This document shows positions 49,461-59,781 of a stretch of 64,000 nt of DNA, in pieces. Source of the DNA: Saccharopolyspora rhizosphaerae (GTDB taxonomy: Bacteria; Actinomycetota; Actinomycetes; Mycobacteriales; Pseudonocardiaceae); contig NZ_RSAA01000020.1 in assembly GCF_003931915.1 (NCBI RefSeq), positions 186,001-250,000 on the forward strand. Reading direction: 5' to 3'. The notes beneath the pieces were generated by a model that was not told the origin of the DNA, did not search any database, and worked only from the letters and a program-made list of their open reading frames with translations. A program made the position numbers and the translations under genes. Numbering within the stretch: the stretch's first letter is position 1; each line of letters begins with the position of its first letter.

Positions 49461-50165
49461 ACCACTTCGCGCGCACTCTCGCCCCGCGCAGGGTGGTCGA
49501 ACTTCACGCGACATCCCGGCCCGCGCAGGGGGCACAACTTCCCGCGAATGTCGGGGCCCACGCACTGTGCGTTCCGCAACCACCCCACCAGGCAGAAGAC
49601 ACCCGAGGCGCGCGGACACACCACAACTCGCCCGGGCATGTCCGTTCTGCTCGGAAGGCACTGAGCCCCCACTGAAGTCACCACACACCAGCAGAACCCC
49701 CGCGACCCTCCCACGAGCAACAACACGCCCACTGGGCGGCGCTCACCACGACACACCCGCCGCCGCAGGCGACCACGCGCGAACCTCCGCCCCGCGCAGG
49801 GCGGTCGAACTTCGCGCGAGATCTCGGCCCGCAAAGCCAGGGTTGAAGTTCGCAAGACATTGGAAGCAACACCACCCAGCGACAGGCCCGACAACCGCCT
49901 GAACAGCAAGGACACCACCACTGCGCGCGCGGTCGCACCACAACTCGCCCGGGCATGTGCGTCCGCCGGCACCTCTTCGACCCCGACCGAAGCCACCACA
50001 CCCTGGCAGATCCCAGCGCGGGCCCTCCGACGAGGCACGACACGCCCCATTGCGTCAGGGTGCCCACCACCCTCTGGAGCGCGCAGTTCGCGCGAACCTC
50101 CGCCCAGTCAACATTCGCGCGAGATCTCGCCCGGCCAGACCAGGGTGAACTTCGCGCGACATTCG
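49461..50165. repeat. Array of degenerate palindromic repeats filling a convergent gap
   Basis: The 726-bp gap between mftM and the response regulator contains at least two related about 200-bp units (about 49463-49663 and 49774-49974) and a partial third (about 50080-50165). Shared pieces are CCCCGCGCAGGG.GGTCGAACTT with CGCG, and CACAACTCGCCCGGGCATGT at 49622 and again 317 bp later. Each unit includes variants of GTCGAACTTCGCGCGA, the same core as the elements at 3.7 and 16.5 kb. No coding signal was found. The many half-palindromes could fold into strong RNA hairpins that end both convergent transcripts. Confidence 0.6.
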
Positions 50166-50173
50166 AACGGGCT

Positions 50174-50836
50174 CTAGATGAGGTGGAGTTTGCTGGCTTC
50201 GTAGACGGCTTCTGCCCTGCTGGTGGCGGTGAGCTTGCGCATGATGTTGCGGACGTGGAACTTCACCGTGGTTTCCGAGATGAACAGCTTCGTACCGATG
50301 TCGCGGTTGCTGAGACCGTGGGCGAGTTGGCGGAGGACGATGAGCTCGCGTTCGGTGAGGCGCGGTTCCGCGGTGGGGGCGTTCATCGACTCGACCATCG
50401 CGGCGGCCGAGCGCGAGTCGAAGGAGCTCTCCCGGCGGGCCACCGCGCGGATGGAGCGGACGAGCTCGGTGGTGTCGACGTCCTTGACCACGTAACCGCG
50501 AGCACCGCGGTGGATCGCGTCGACGACGAGACCTCCGTCGAGGAACGTGGTCAGCACCAGGACGCCGAGGTCCGGGTGTCGCCCGGTGAGTTCCCCGCAC
50601 AGCTCCAACCCCTCGGTGTTGTCGCCGGTGGAGAGCTTGAGGTCGAGCAGCACGATGTGCGGTTCGGCGTCGGCCACCACGGTCAGCGCCTCGGCCGCGG
50701 TGGCTGCCTCTCCCACCACGTCCAGGTCGTCCTCGCGTTCGAGCACCGAGCGCAGGCCGTGCCGGACGATCGCGTGGTCGTCGACGAGCACGATCCGCAC
50801 CTGGTCGGTCGCCCTGCGCTGACCGGGAACCGTCAT
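50174..50836 (-). CDS. NarL/LuxR-type response regulator
   Basis: A 220-residue two-component response regulator. The receiver domain has acidic residues in IVLVDDHAIVRHG, the phospho-acceptor Asp65 in VLLDLKLST, and Thr/Lys switch residues in LVLTTFLDGG and GYVVKDVD. The LuxR-type HTH at the C-terminus reads LTERELIVLRQLAHGLSNRD, IGTKLFISETTVKFHVRNIM. Its ATG overlaps the kinase stop (ATGA). It is the last gene of an Fe-ADH, kinase, regulator operon. A similar pair (MnoSR) is known from Mycobacterium near mno, so alcohol sensing is likely. Confidence 0.92.
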   Translation of the reverse strand: MTVPGQRRATDQVRIVLVDDHAIVRHGLRSVLEREDDLDVVGEAATAAEALTVVADAEPHIVLLDLKLSTGDNTEGLELCGELTGRHPDLGVLVLTTFLDGGLVVDAIHRGARGYVVKDVDTTELVRSIRAVARRESSFDSRSAAAMVESMNAPTAEPRLTERELIVLRQLAHGLSNRDIGTKLFISETTVKFHVRNIMRKLTATSRAEAVYEASKLHLI

Positions 50837-52212
50837 GGTGAGCCCTCCCGCGCCGATGAGAGCGGAACGTGCAGCTGCAACGCCACCCCGCCGATCCGGG
50901 AACGGCGGATGTTCAGCGTCCCGCCGAGCTCCCGCGCCCGCTCGGCCATGTTGACGAGACCGCGGTGCCGACCGACCAGGTCGGTGGCCGAGGACAGCTT
51001 CAGCGTCCGCCGCAGCTGGGCCGGGTCGCCGACGCCGTCGTCGGAGATGGTCAGCCGCAGCTGCGAGGACTCGTAGACGAGGTGCACGACGGCGCGGGTG
51101 GCTTCGGCGTGCGAGATGATGTTGAACAGCGCCTCACCGGTGAGCCGCAGGATCGAGCTCTCGTCTTCCGGCGGCAGCGGCGCGGGACTGCCTGCGACGC
51201 GCACCTCGACCTGCAGCTCGCTGGAGAGGTGCACAGTGGACAGCTGCTCCAGCAGCACCGGCAGCGAGCCCGGCGGTTCCTCGGCGCCGTGGTGCAGCGC
51301 GTAGATCGCCGCGCGCAGCCGTTCCACGGCCTGCTGCGTGAGACCCTTCGCCGGGGCCAGCTTCTCGGCGACGCGTTCCGCCTCCGGCCCCATCTCGGCG
51401 AGTTCGGACCGGCACACCTCGACGGTCATGCCGGCGCTGAGCACGTACTGGGTGACGGTGTCGTGCAGTTCGCGGGCGATGCGGTGGCGCTCGTCGTCGA
51501 GGGCCTGGCGCTGCATGGCTTCGACCAAGCGCCGCTGGGTCTCCTGCAGTTCGGCGTTGCGGGCGGCCAGGTCGCGGGCCTGCTGGGCCGCCGCTTCGGA
51601 GAGCTGCTCGGTGCGTCCGCGCAGCTGCGCGGCGGCGTGGAACAGGAACGAGTTGTGCACGGCCACCGCGGCCTGGTTGGCCAGCACGCGCAGGATCGCC
51701 AGGTCCGTCTCGGCCACGTGCACGTCGCCGGGCCAGCCGACGATGCCACCGACGGGTTCGTCGTCGAGGGTCATGGGTGCCCGGACCCAATCCTCACCGC
51801 CGGGGTCGAGCTCGATCTCCCAAGGCCGGTTGCGGATCACCTCGAGGTGCGCCCGCGCCTCCGCCGGTAGCGCGGTCTCGTCGTCGACGAGTTCGCCGCG
51901 TTCCAGCAGCAGGAACCGGGGCCGGGCGGCGCGCAGGGCGCCGTCGGCGATGCCCAGCAGGATCCGGTCGGCTTGCAGGTGCTCCGCGGCGGCGCGCACC
52001 ACGGCCTCGACCAGCGTGCGGGGGCCTTCGACGGTGCGCACCAGCGCGCCGGAGATGCGGTCGAGCGCCTGCACGGCCAGCTCCAGCCGCTCGGCGGAGC
52101 GCACGTACTCCGGGTAGAAGGACCGCTTGCCGGAGCGCAGCCCGGTCAGCACGCCCAGGTCGTCGCCGAAGTCACCGCCGTAGTCGCTCCCGGACGCGGC
52201 ACCGCCGCTCAC
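50833..52212 (-). CDS. NarL-type sensor histidine kinase with GAF domain
   Basis: A 459-residue cytosolic kinase without membrane segments. A GAF domain (about residues 45-190: LERGELVDDETALPAEAR, LAILRVLANQAAVAVHNSF) is followed by a coiled coil, the HisKA_3 phospho-acceptor His250 in RIARELHDTVTQYVLSAGM, and an HATPase domain (ALFNIISHAEATRA, ISDDGVGDP). The GTG start overlaps the Fe-ADH stop by 4 bp and its own stop overlaps the response-regulator start by 4 bp, so the sensor is made together with an enzyme of the pathway it probably senses. The ligand may be an aldehyde, alcohol or redox cofactor. Confidence 0.9.
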   Translation of the reverse strand: MSGGAASGSDYGGDFGDDLGVLTGLRSGKRSFYPEYVRSAERLELAVQALDRISGALVRTVEGPRTLVEAVVRAAAEHLQADRILLGIADGALRAARPRFLLLERGELVDDETALPAEARAHLEVIRNRPWEIELDPGGEDWVRAPMTLDDEPVGGIVGWPGDVHVAETDLAILRVLANQAAVAVHNSFLFHAAAQLRGRTEQLSEAAAQQARDLAARNAELQETQRRLVEAMQRQALDDERHRIARELHDTVTQYVLSAGMTVEVCRSELAEMGPEAERVAEKLAPAKGLTQQAVERLRAAIYALHHGAEEPPGSLPVLLEQLSTVHLSSELQVEVRVAGSPAPLPPEDESSILRLTGEALFNIISHAEATRAVVHLVYESSQLRLTISDDGVGDPAQLRRTLKLSSATDLVGRHRGLVNMAERARELGGTLNIRRSRIGGVALQLHVPLSSAREGSP

Positions 52213-53447
52213 AGCGCCGCCCGGAACAGCTGGGCGATGTCGGTCGGGCGCGCTTCGCGCGGGTTGGTGGTCAGGCAGGCGTCCTTGAGGGTGTTGCGGG
52301 TCAGCACCGGGACGTCCACATCGGACACGCCGAGCGAGCGCAGCGTCTTGGGCACGCCCACCACGTCGGCCAGCTCGCGCACCCGCTCCGCGAGGGTCAG
52401 CGCCACGTCCTGGGCGGGAACACCGTCGGTCCGGATGCCGATCGCGGCGGCCAGCGGCACGTAGCGGTCCGGATCGGTCTCGGCGTTGTACCGGATGACG
52501 TGCGGCAGCAGCACGCCGTTGATCACTCCGTGCGGTGCGTCGAGCAGCCCGCCGACCTGGTGGCTCATCGCGTGGGTGGCGCCGAGGATGGCGTTGGTGA
52601 AGGCCATCCCCGCCTCCAGCGCGCCCTGGGCCATCGCGATGCGCGGTTCCGCCTCGGTGGGCCGGAACAGGGTGCGGGCGAGGTTGGCGGTGATCAGCTT
52701 CGCGGCGTGCAGCGAGTGCTGCTCGGTGAGGGTGTTGTGCGCGCGGGAGACGTAGGACTCGATGGCGTGGGTGAGCGCGTCCAGGCCGGTCGCCGCGTTG
52801 AGCCAGTCCGGCATGCTGGTCAGCAGCCGCGGGTCGACGACCGAGATCTCGGGCACGAGCGCCCGGCTGAGGATGGTGATCTTCGTGGCGTTCGCGGTGT
52901 CGGTGATGATCGCGAACTGCGAGACGTCGGCTCCGGTCCCCGAGGTGGACGGGGCCATCACCAGCGGCGGGATCGGGTTCACGACCTGGTCCACACCTTC
53001 GTAGTCCAGGATCCGGCCGCCGTTGCCGGACAGGATCGCCACGCCCTTGGCCGCGTCGATCACCGACCCGCCGCCGACGCCGACGATCACGTCCGCGCCG
53101 GACTCGGCGTAGCGCCGGTAGGCGGCCTCGACCTCGTGGTCCTTCGGGTTCGGGGTGACCTCGTCCCACACCACGGCCGAGAGCCCGACCGCCTCCAGGT
53201 GCGTGCCAGCCTCAGCAGCCCACCGGGCTTCGGTGAGCCCGCCGTCGGTGACGAGGAACGGGCGGCGCGCACCGAGCCGGCGCGCGCAGTGGCCGAGCTC
53301 GGCCAGCGCGCCGGGACCGAACACGACCTCCGGGACGTGGAACTTCGCCAGCCGGGGCAGATCACCCCCAGGGCAGGCGAGTTGCGGCCCGGGGAGCTCG
53401 GCGACTTCGAGTTCGGGCGAGCTGGACACCCGGCTTCGCACTGTCAT
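52209..53447 (-). CDS. Iron-containing alcohol dehydrogenase (EutG/1,3-propanediol type)
   Basis: A 412-residue Fe-ADH. Motifs are VIVGVGGGSVIDAAKGVAIL (NAD), APSTSGTGADVSQFAIITDT, and metal ligands in TGLDALTHAIESYVSRAHNT and GATHAMSHQVGGLLDAPHGV. It should oxidise a primary alcohol or diol to the aldehyde. The ATG at 53447 has GGAGG 7 nt upstream; 53477 is an earlier but unsupported start. It leads an operon with the kinase and response regulator and is separated from the aldehyde dehydrogenase/DUF779 operon by a strong hairpin. Whether it uses free NAD or mycofactocin is not visible. Confidence 0.9.
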   Translation of the reverse strand: MTVRSRVSSSPELEVAELPGPQLACPGGDLPRLAKFHVPEVVFGPGALAELGHCARRLGARRPFLVTDGGLTEARWAAEAGTHLEAVGLSAVVWDEVTPNPKDHEVEAAYRRYAESGADVIVGVGGGSVIDAAKGVAILSGNGGRILDYEGVDQVVNPIPPLVMAPSTSGTGADVSQFAIITDTANATKITILSRALVPEISVVDPRLLTSMPDWLNAATGLDALTHAIESYVSRAHNTLTEQHSLHAAKLITANLARTLFRPTEAEPRIAMAQGALEAGMAFTNAILGATHAMSHQVGGLLDAPHGVINGVLLPHVIRYNAETDPDRYVPLAAAIGIRTDGVPAQDVALTLAERVRELADVVGVPKTLRSLGVSDVDVPVLTRNTLKDACLTTNPREARPTDIAQLFRAAL

Positions 53448-53559
53448 CAGGCTTCCTCCAGGCACCGGTGCGGGCATCTGCGAGCGCCGGCCAGGTCGGC
53501 GCGCCGGACCGGGACCATCCTAGCCCGGAACGTGACACGCACCACAGCTGCGCGGACGG

Positions 53560-53589
53560 GCGGGACCTGCCCGGTCGGGCAGGTCCCGC
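53560..53589 (-). terminator. Perfect hairpin after the DUF779 gene
   Basis: GCGGGACCTGCCCG and CGGGCAGGTCCCGC pair perfectly with only 2 nt between them (inner pairs will open to form the loop). It lies 30 bp past the DUF779 stop and upstream of the Fe-ADH operon, separating the two transcription units. Confidence 0.7.
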
Positions 53590-53618
53590 CACCGCCCCCT
53601 CCGTCCGGGGCTCGCCGG

Positions 53619-53992
53619 TCAGACGAGTCCGAACGCCGTGAGCTCGTCGTCGGTGAGCAGTCGGGAGCGGATCAGGAACCGGACGCCCTCGGGGGCCTCC
53701 AGCGAGAAACCGCTGCCCCGCCCGCGCACGACGTCGATCGTCAGGTGGGTGTGCTTCCAGTACTCGTGCTGCGCCGCTGACATCCACACCGGGACCGCTT
53801 CGCCGTCCACGTCGAGGTCGCCGAGGTGGACGTCGGAGCCTCCGGTGCGGAACTCCCCCGCCGGGTAGCACATCGGGGCGCTGCCGTCGCAGCACCCGCC
53901 GGACTGGTGGAACATCAGCGGCCCGTGCTCGGCCCGGAGGCGGCGCAGCAGCTCCGCCGCCTCCGGGGTCACGGCGACCCGTGCGTGCTCCA

Positions 53993-53993
<1 letters not shown>
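53619..53993 (-). CDS. DUF779 protein associated with aldehyde dehydrogenase
   Basis: A 124-residue protein of the DUF779 family. The conserved block is MFHQSGGCCDGSAPMCYPAG, with three Cys and a His that could bind a metal, then HLGDLDVDGEAVPVWMSAAQ and a C-terminal GVRFLIRSRLLT. The family is nearly always encoded beside NAD-dependent aldehyde dehydrogenases of the ExaC/AdhA type; its exact role is unknown. The ATG overlaps the aldehyde dehydrogenase stop by 1 bp (TGATG), so expression is tightly coupled. Confidence 0.9.
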
Positions 53994-55516
<1,523 letters not shown>

Positions 55517-55572
55517 GCGTTGCCTCCTGCGCGAGAACTTCCGTTGTCGAACGGGATCGTGTCGCGCCTCAC

Positions 55573-55590
55573 GTTGCAACGAGGTTGCAC
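55573..55590. promoter_or_regulatory. Paired GTTGCA half-sites upstream of the aldehyde dehydrogenase gene
   Basis: GTTGCAACGAGGTTGCAC: two GTTGCA units 5 bp apart, which can also be read as an inverted TGCAAC-GAG-GTTGCA. The site is 57-74 bp upstream of the aldehyde dehydrogenase start, an activator-like position. It mirrors the site at 21859-21876. The probable binder is the GAF-domain regulator encoded divergently. Confidence 0.55.
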
Positions 55591-55723
55591 GGGCGTTGGG
55601 CCGATCGGCTGACTGACCGAACGGACGGTGTTGCGCCTGACGGCGGCTCACACCCTTGTCCTCCGGGGCACCGGTGGTCATCATGACCTCGCGCGTCGAC
55701 GAGGACGTCGGAGTGGAGGCACG

Positions 55724-57223
55724 GTGCAGTCAGAGGAGGAGACCCCGACCGCGACGATGCTCGCCGATCCGCTGGAGTACGCGTCGCTGCTCGGTCGGGT
55801 GTGGGATGCGGTGCTGCGCGGGGACCGCGCGCCCCGTTCGCCCCGGGCGTTGGTGTCGGAGTCCTGGCAGCGTTCGCTGGCCGCCGACGTCGACCCCGAT
55901 TCCTGCGAGGCACCGGTGGTCTGCGAACGCGACGAGGTGCGCGACATGCGCGACGAACACCCGCTCAGGGCCGCGATCCCGGTGCTGCGCCAGACCGTCC
56001 TCGACGTCGCCGACGAGGCCGAGCACGTGATGATCGTGACCGACCGGGACGGTCTGATCCTGTGGCGCGAGGGCAACGCCGAGGTGCAACGCCGCGCCGA
56101 CCGGGTGCGGCTGAGCGAGGGCACCCGCTGGGCGGAGGAGTCCATCGGCACCAACGCGATGGGAACCACTCTCGCGGTCGGCACACCGGTGCAGATCTAC
56201 TCCGCCGAGCACCTGGTGCGGACCTACCACGACTGGACCTGCGCGGCGAGCCCCATCCACGACCCGGACACCGGTGACGTGCTGGGGTCGGTGGACATCA
56301 GCGGTCCGCTGCGCACGGTGCACCCGGCGATGGTGTCGCTGGTCAGCGCCGCAGCGCAGCTCGCCGAAAGCCACCTGCGCGCGCGGATGGCCGCGCGCGA
56401 CGAGCAGCTGCGGGCCCGCAACATGCCGCACCTGCGAGCCCTGCGTGGCGAGGCCGGCGCACTGCTCACCCGCACCGGGCGGGTGCTGGCGGTGGAACCG
56501 GGTGCGGCGGTGCTGCCCGAGCGGGTCGACGTCACCGGCGGCCGGGTCACCCTCGCCGACGGCCGCGAGGCGGTGCTGGAACGGCTGGTCGAGGGCTACC
56601 TGCTGCGGTTGCCGGGTTCTCCCACGGCGCGGTCCCGCCCCCGGCCTGTGCTGTCACTGTCCTTCTTGGACTGCTCCGGTCCGCGCGCGGTGCTCGACGG
56701 GCGCGAGGTCCCGCTCACCTTGCGGCACGCGGAGATCCTGACGCTGCTGGCGATGCGGCCGGCGGGCCTGACCGCCGACCGGCTGGCGTTCCAGCTCTAC
56801 GGCGAACGCGGCAACCCGGTCACCGCGCGGGCGGAGATCCACCGGTTGCGAGCGCACCTGGGCGAGCACGTGATCGCCACCAAGCCCTACCGGTTGCAGG
56901 CGGAGGTCGACGCCGACTTCCTCACCGTGCGCCGGGCGCTGCGCGACGGCGACCTGCGCACCGCGTCGGAGACCTACCGGGGACCGCTGCTGGAGGACAG
57001 CGAGGCGCCCGCGATCCGCGACGAGCGCGAGGAGCTGTTCGCCTCGCTGCGCAACGCCGTCCTCGACCGCGGCGACGTCGCCGCGCTGTGGGCGCTGTTC
57101 CGCGACCACCCGACCGACGACCTGGAAGTCCTGGGCCAGCTCGCGCACCGGCTCCCGCGGCACGACTCGCGCCGGCCGCTGGTGACGGCGCGGATGCAGC
57201 AGGTGCTGGCCGGCGAGGCCTGA
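55724..57223 (+). CDS. GAF-domain transcriptional activator (AcoR-like, no AAA+ domain)
   Basis: A 499-residue paralogue of the regulator at 21883-23172. The front ([33 protein letters not shown]) and GAF domain ([53 protein letters not shown]) match AcoR-type sensors. The C-terminus has a winged helix ([38 protein letters not shown]) plus about 70 extra helical residues. No sigma54-interaction domain is present. The GTG at 55724 follows GGAGG; ATG 55757 is an alternative. It is divergent from the aldehyde dehydrogenase operon, its likely target. Its stop directly abuts the converging TetR gene. Confidence 0.86.
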   Translation: MQSEEETPTATMLADPLEYASLLGRVWDAVLRGDRAPRSPRALVSESWQRSLAADVDPDSCEAPVVCERDEVRDMRDEHPLRAAIPVLRQTVLDVADEAEHVMIVTDRDGLILWREGNAEVQRRADRVRLSEGTRWAEESIGTNAMGTTLAVGTPVQIYSAEHLVRTYHDWTCAASPIHDPDTGDVLGSVDISGPLRTVHPAMVSLVSAAAQLAESHLRARMAARDEQLRARNMPHLRALRGEAGALLTRTGRVLAVEPGAAVLPERVDVTGGRVTLADGREAVLERLVEGYLLRLPGSPTARSRPRPVLSLSFLDCSGPRAVLDGREVPLTLRHAEILTLLAMRPAGLTADRLAFQLYGERGNPVTARAEIHRLRAHLGEHVIATKPYRLQAEVDADFLTVRRALRDGDLRTASETYRGPLLEDSEAPAIRDEREELFASLRNAVLDRGDVAALWALFRDHPTDDLEVLGQLAHRLPRHDSRRPLVTARMQQVLAGEA

Positions 57224-57763
57224 TCAGGCGCGCAGCCCGGCGAGCAGGACCTCCACGACGCGCTCGACCGAGTCGACACCGCCGGTCGGCAGGTGCGAGG
57301 ACAACACCCCCTCGACCATCTCGCAGATCAGGGCGAGGTCGGCCGGGGTGACGTCGGCCCGGACCACGCCCGCCTCCTGCGCCCGGCGCAACCCGGGGGC
57401 GAGCACCGCCACCAGCTGGTTGGCGTACCGGCGCTGGTCGGCGGGTGGGAGCTCGCGGAACAGCCGCACCAGCGGCCGCCGCGAGATCTGCTCCTCGAAC
57501 AGCTCCGCCAGCACCTCGAGGAAGTCGGCGCCCGCGGTTTCGGCGACGAGCTCGCGCAGCAAGTGCAGCTTGCTCTCGGCCACCGCGAGCCCGAGGGCGT
57601 AGCGGTCCGAGAAGTGCCGGTAGACCGTCGCCCGGCCCAGCCCGGACCGGCGGGCGATCTCCGTCAGCGGTACCAGGTCGACGTCCTCGGTGAAGGCCTC
57701 GTCGGCCGCACGCAGGATGACCTCGCGGTTGCGGCGCGCATCGGTACGGCGGGAGTTCAGCAC
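57224..57763 (-). CDS. TetR-family transcriptional regulator
   Basis: A 179-residue repressor: RTDARRNREVILRAADEAF, then LTEIARRSGLGRATVYRHFSDR as the HTH, and a helical ligand domain (RPLVRLFRELPPADQRRYAN). GTG 57763 was chosen because the HTH begins soon after; a TTG five codons upstream is possible. It is divergent from the cholesterol oxidase gene, with an inverted repeat between them, so it likely represses that gene and itself. Confidence 0.88.
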   Translation of the reverse strand: MLNSRRTDARRNREVILRAADEAFTEDVDLVPLTEIARRSGLGRATVYRHFSDRYALGLAVAESKLHLLRELVAETAGADFLEVLAELFEEQISRRPLVRLFRELPPADQRRYANQLVAVLAPGLRRAQEAGVVRADVTPADLALICEMVEGVLSSHLPTGGVDSVERVVEVLLAGLRA

Positions 57764-57797
57764 CGCGCACCACCACAAGACCGCACGAGGACCCAAC

Positions 57798-57811
57798 CTA
57801 CTAGCCAGTAG
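57798..57811. promoter_or_regulatory. Candidate TetR operator before the cholesterol oxidase gene
   Basis: CTACT-AGCC-AGTAG, a perfect 5-bp inverted repeat with 4-bp spacing in a locally AT-rich patch, 35 bp from the TetR start and 86 bp from the oxidase start. Typical size and location for a TetR operator. Confidence 0.5.
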
Positions 57812-57896
57812 TGAGATCGTCGACCAGTTCAATGTCTCGTTTCGGCTGCCTAGGCTTCCGGCGCAGTTGATCACATCCCTGCCGTGGAGGTCGCCG

Positions 57897-59468
57897 ATGC
57901 CCGAACTGAGCCGCCGGACCCTGCTCGCCGGAACCGCCGCAGCCACCGGTCTCACCCTGCTGGGACCGTCCGCCCACGCGTCCCGCCGCGTGCGGCTGAC
58001 CCGCGAAGAACACCGGGTGGTGGTCATCGGTTCCGGGTTCGGCGGCGGTGTGACGGCACTGCGGTTCGCCCAGGCCGGGATCCCGGTGCTGGTCCTGGAA
58101 CGCGGCAAGCGCTGGCCGACCGGCCCTGACGCCGACACCTTCCCCACCTTGGCCTCCCCGGACAAGCGGTTCTTCTGGCTCGGGTCGGGCCCGTCGCTGT
58201 TCGGGATCGCCCCGCCACCGTTCGAGCGCTACACCGGCCTGCTGGAGCGCGTGACCGGCAACGGCATGGACATCATGTGCGCGGCCGGGGTCGGTGGCGG
58301 TTCCCTGCTCTACCAGGGCATGACGTTGCAACCGACCGAGGACGTCTTCAACGCCAACATGCCCGAGCGGCTCGACTACGCCCGGATGGACCGCGTCTAC
58401 TACCCGCGCGTGGCCGAGATGCTCAAGATCGCCACCGCACCCGACGAGCTCATCCAGAGCGAGACCTACAAGGCCTCGCGCATCTTCGCCCGCAACGCTC
58501 AGCGCGCCGGCTTCTCGGTGGAGAAGATCCCGATGCCGATCGACTGGGACTTCGCGCTGCGCGAGCTCCGCGGCGAGATGAAACCGTCCTACACCAACGG
58601 GGATTGCGCGTTCGGGGTGAACAACGGCGGCAAGCACTCCGTGGACGTCACCTACCTCGCCCAGGCCGAGGCGACCGGCAAGGTGACCGTCGCCGCCCAG
58701 CACAACGTCACCGAGGTGGCCAGGACCCGGGACGGCCGGTGGGAGGTCCACGTCGACCGCATCGCCACCGACGGCACCGTCCTGGAGCAGAAGATCATCA
58801 CCACCGGCGCGCTGGTGATGGCCGCGGGCACGGCGGGCACCACCCGGCTGCTGATGCGCGCCGCCGCCAAGGACCAGGTCCCGGACATGCCGGACGGTCT
58901 CGGCTCCAACTGGGGCTCCAACGGCGACCGCATCTACACCTGGACCGACGTGGCCGACGACTTCGGCTCGCCGCAAGGCGGTCCGGTGGTCTACGGCAGC
59001 AAGGAGTGGGACGACCCGACGCTGGCCAACACCGTCATCCAAGCGTCCCTGCCGCCGTTGCCGAACCTGCGCACGACGATGCTGGTCGGCTACGGCGTCA
59101 GCTCTGGACGCGGCCGGTTCGTCTACGACCCGGACAAGGACGACGCCGTGCTGGACTGGCCCGCGCAGGCGGACTCGGTGCTGGCCGACCGCGTCGACGA
59201 ACGCGTCGCCGCGGTCGCCGGCGACGGCTCGGTCCGCCTCGACACCACCTCCCTGGTGCCCAACACCTGGCACCCCCTGGGCGGCGCGTCGATGAACGTG
59301 GTCTGCGACCTCGCCGGCCGCGTGCGGGGTCAGCGCGGACTCTACGTGCTCGACGGTGCGCTCATGCCGGGCAACACCGCCGCGTGCAACCCCTCGATGA
59401 CCATCGCCGCAGTGGCCGAGCGGGCCACGGACGAGCTCCTCACCCACGACGCCGGCGTGGTTTTCTAG
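57897..59468 (+). CDS. choA: Secreted cholesterol oxidase-like GMC flavoenzyme
   Basis: A 523-residue FAD enzyme exported by the Tat pathway (SRRTLLAGTAAATGLTLLG, cleavage after AHA). The flavin motif is VVIGSGFGGGVTALRFAQAG. The body matches class I cholesterol oxidases from memory: GVGGGSLLYQGMTLQPTED, FGVNNGGKHSVDVTYLAQAE, AAGTAGTTRLLMRAAAK, then the catalytic His in TWHPLGGASMN and Asn in GNTAACNPSMTIAA. These enzymes oxidise 3-beta-hydroxysterols with O2 and isomerise the double bond. The Glu that performs isomerisation appears to be replaced (VIQASLPPLP), so activity may be partial or the substrate different. ATG after GGAGG. Confidence 0.85.
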   Translation: MPELSRRTLLAGTAAATGLTLLGPSAHASRRVRLTREEHRVVVIGSGFGGGVTALRFAQAGIPVLVLERGKRWPTGPDADTFPTLASPDKRFFWLGSGPSLFGIAPPPFERYTGLLERVTGNGMDIMCAAGVGGGSLLYQGMTLQPTEDVFNANMPERLDYARMDRVYYPRVAEMLKIATAPDELIQSETYKASRIFARNAQRAGFSVEKIPMPIDWDFALRELRGEMKPSYTNGDCAFGVNNGGKHSVDVTYLAQAEATGKVTVAAQHNVTEVARTRDGRWEVHVDRIATDGTVLEQKIITTGALVMAAGTAGTTRLLMRAAAKDQVPDMPDGLGSNWGSNGDRIYTWTDVADDFGSPQGGPVVYGSKEWDDPTLANTVIQASLPPLPNLRTTMLVGYGVSSGRGRFVYDPDKDDAVLDWPAQADSVLADRVDERVAAVAGDGSVRLDTTSLVPNTWHPLGGASMNVVCDLAGRVRGQRGLYVLDGALMPGNTAACNPSMTIAAVAERATDELLTHDAGVVF

Positions 59469-59520
59469 GGTCCTCGTGTTGCGTTGCTGGGCGGTGCCGG
59501 TGCAGAACCAGAGCGGCTCT

Positions 59521-59567
59521 GTGGCTCTGTGGCTCCGTGGCTCCGTGGCTCCGTGGCTCCGTGCGCC
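59521..59567. repeat. Octamer tandem repeat
   Basis: GTGGCTCT followed by four exact copies of GTGGCTCC and a partial GTGCGCC. It lies 53 bp after the cholesterol oxidase stop in the 313-bp convergent gap with gcoB. A period of 8 in non-coding DNA suggests a slippage-prone minisatellite; no function is evident. Confidence 0.7.
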
Positions 59568-59737
59568 ACTCTCGATGCATGTCCGGTACGCGGCGTCGCG
59601 TCGTACTCGCCACGAACCGCTCAGAACCCGCGGCGGTGCCAGCTGCCAGACACGGCTGCCGCCGCGAGCCGCCTGGGTCCTGCGCGGTGCTGGTCGAGTC
59701 CCGCAGCGGGAACGGGGGCTCCGCCGCTTTCACGACG

Positions 59738-59778
59738 CTCGTGCCCCTGCGCCACCCGAGGTGGCGCAGGGGCACGAG
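59738..59778. terminator. Perfect 18-bp stem-loop after gcoB
   Basis: The arms CTCGTGCCCCTGCGCCAC and GTGGCGCAGGGGCACGAG pair perfectly with a 5-nt loop, 3 bp beyond the gcoB stop. It probably terminates the gcoAB transcript and could also stop read-through from the cholesterol oxidase gene. Confidence 0.75.
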
Positions 59779-59781
59779 ATC

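Noticed and set aside
49461..50165. Treating the repeat array as a gene
   Set aside because: Open frames exist on both strands but have no family motif, no ribosome site, and are interrupted between repeat units. The duplicated DNA is better explained as non-coding repeats.
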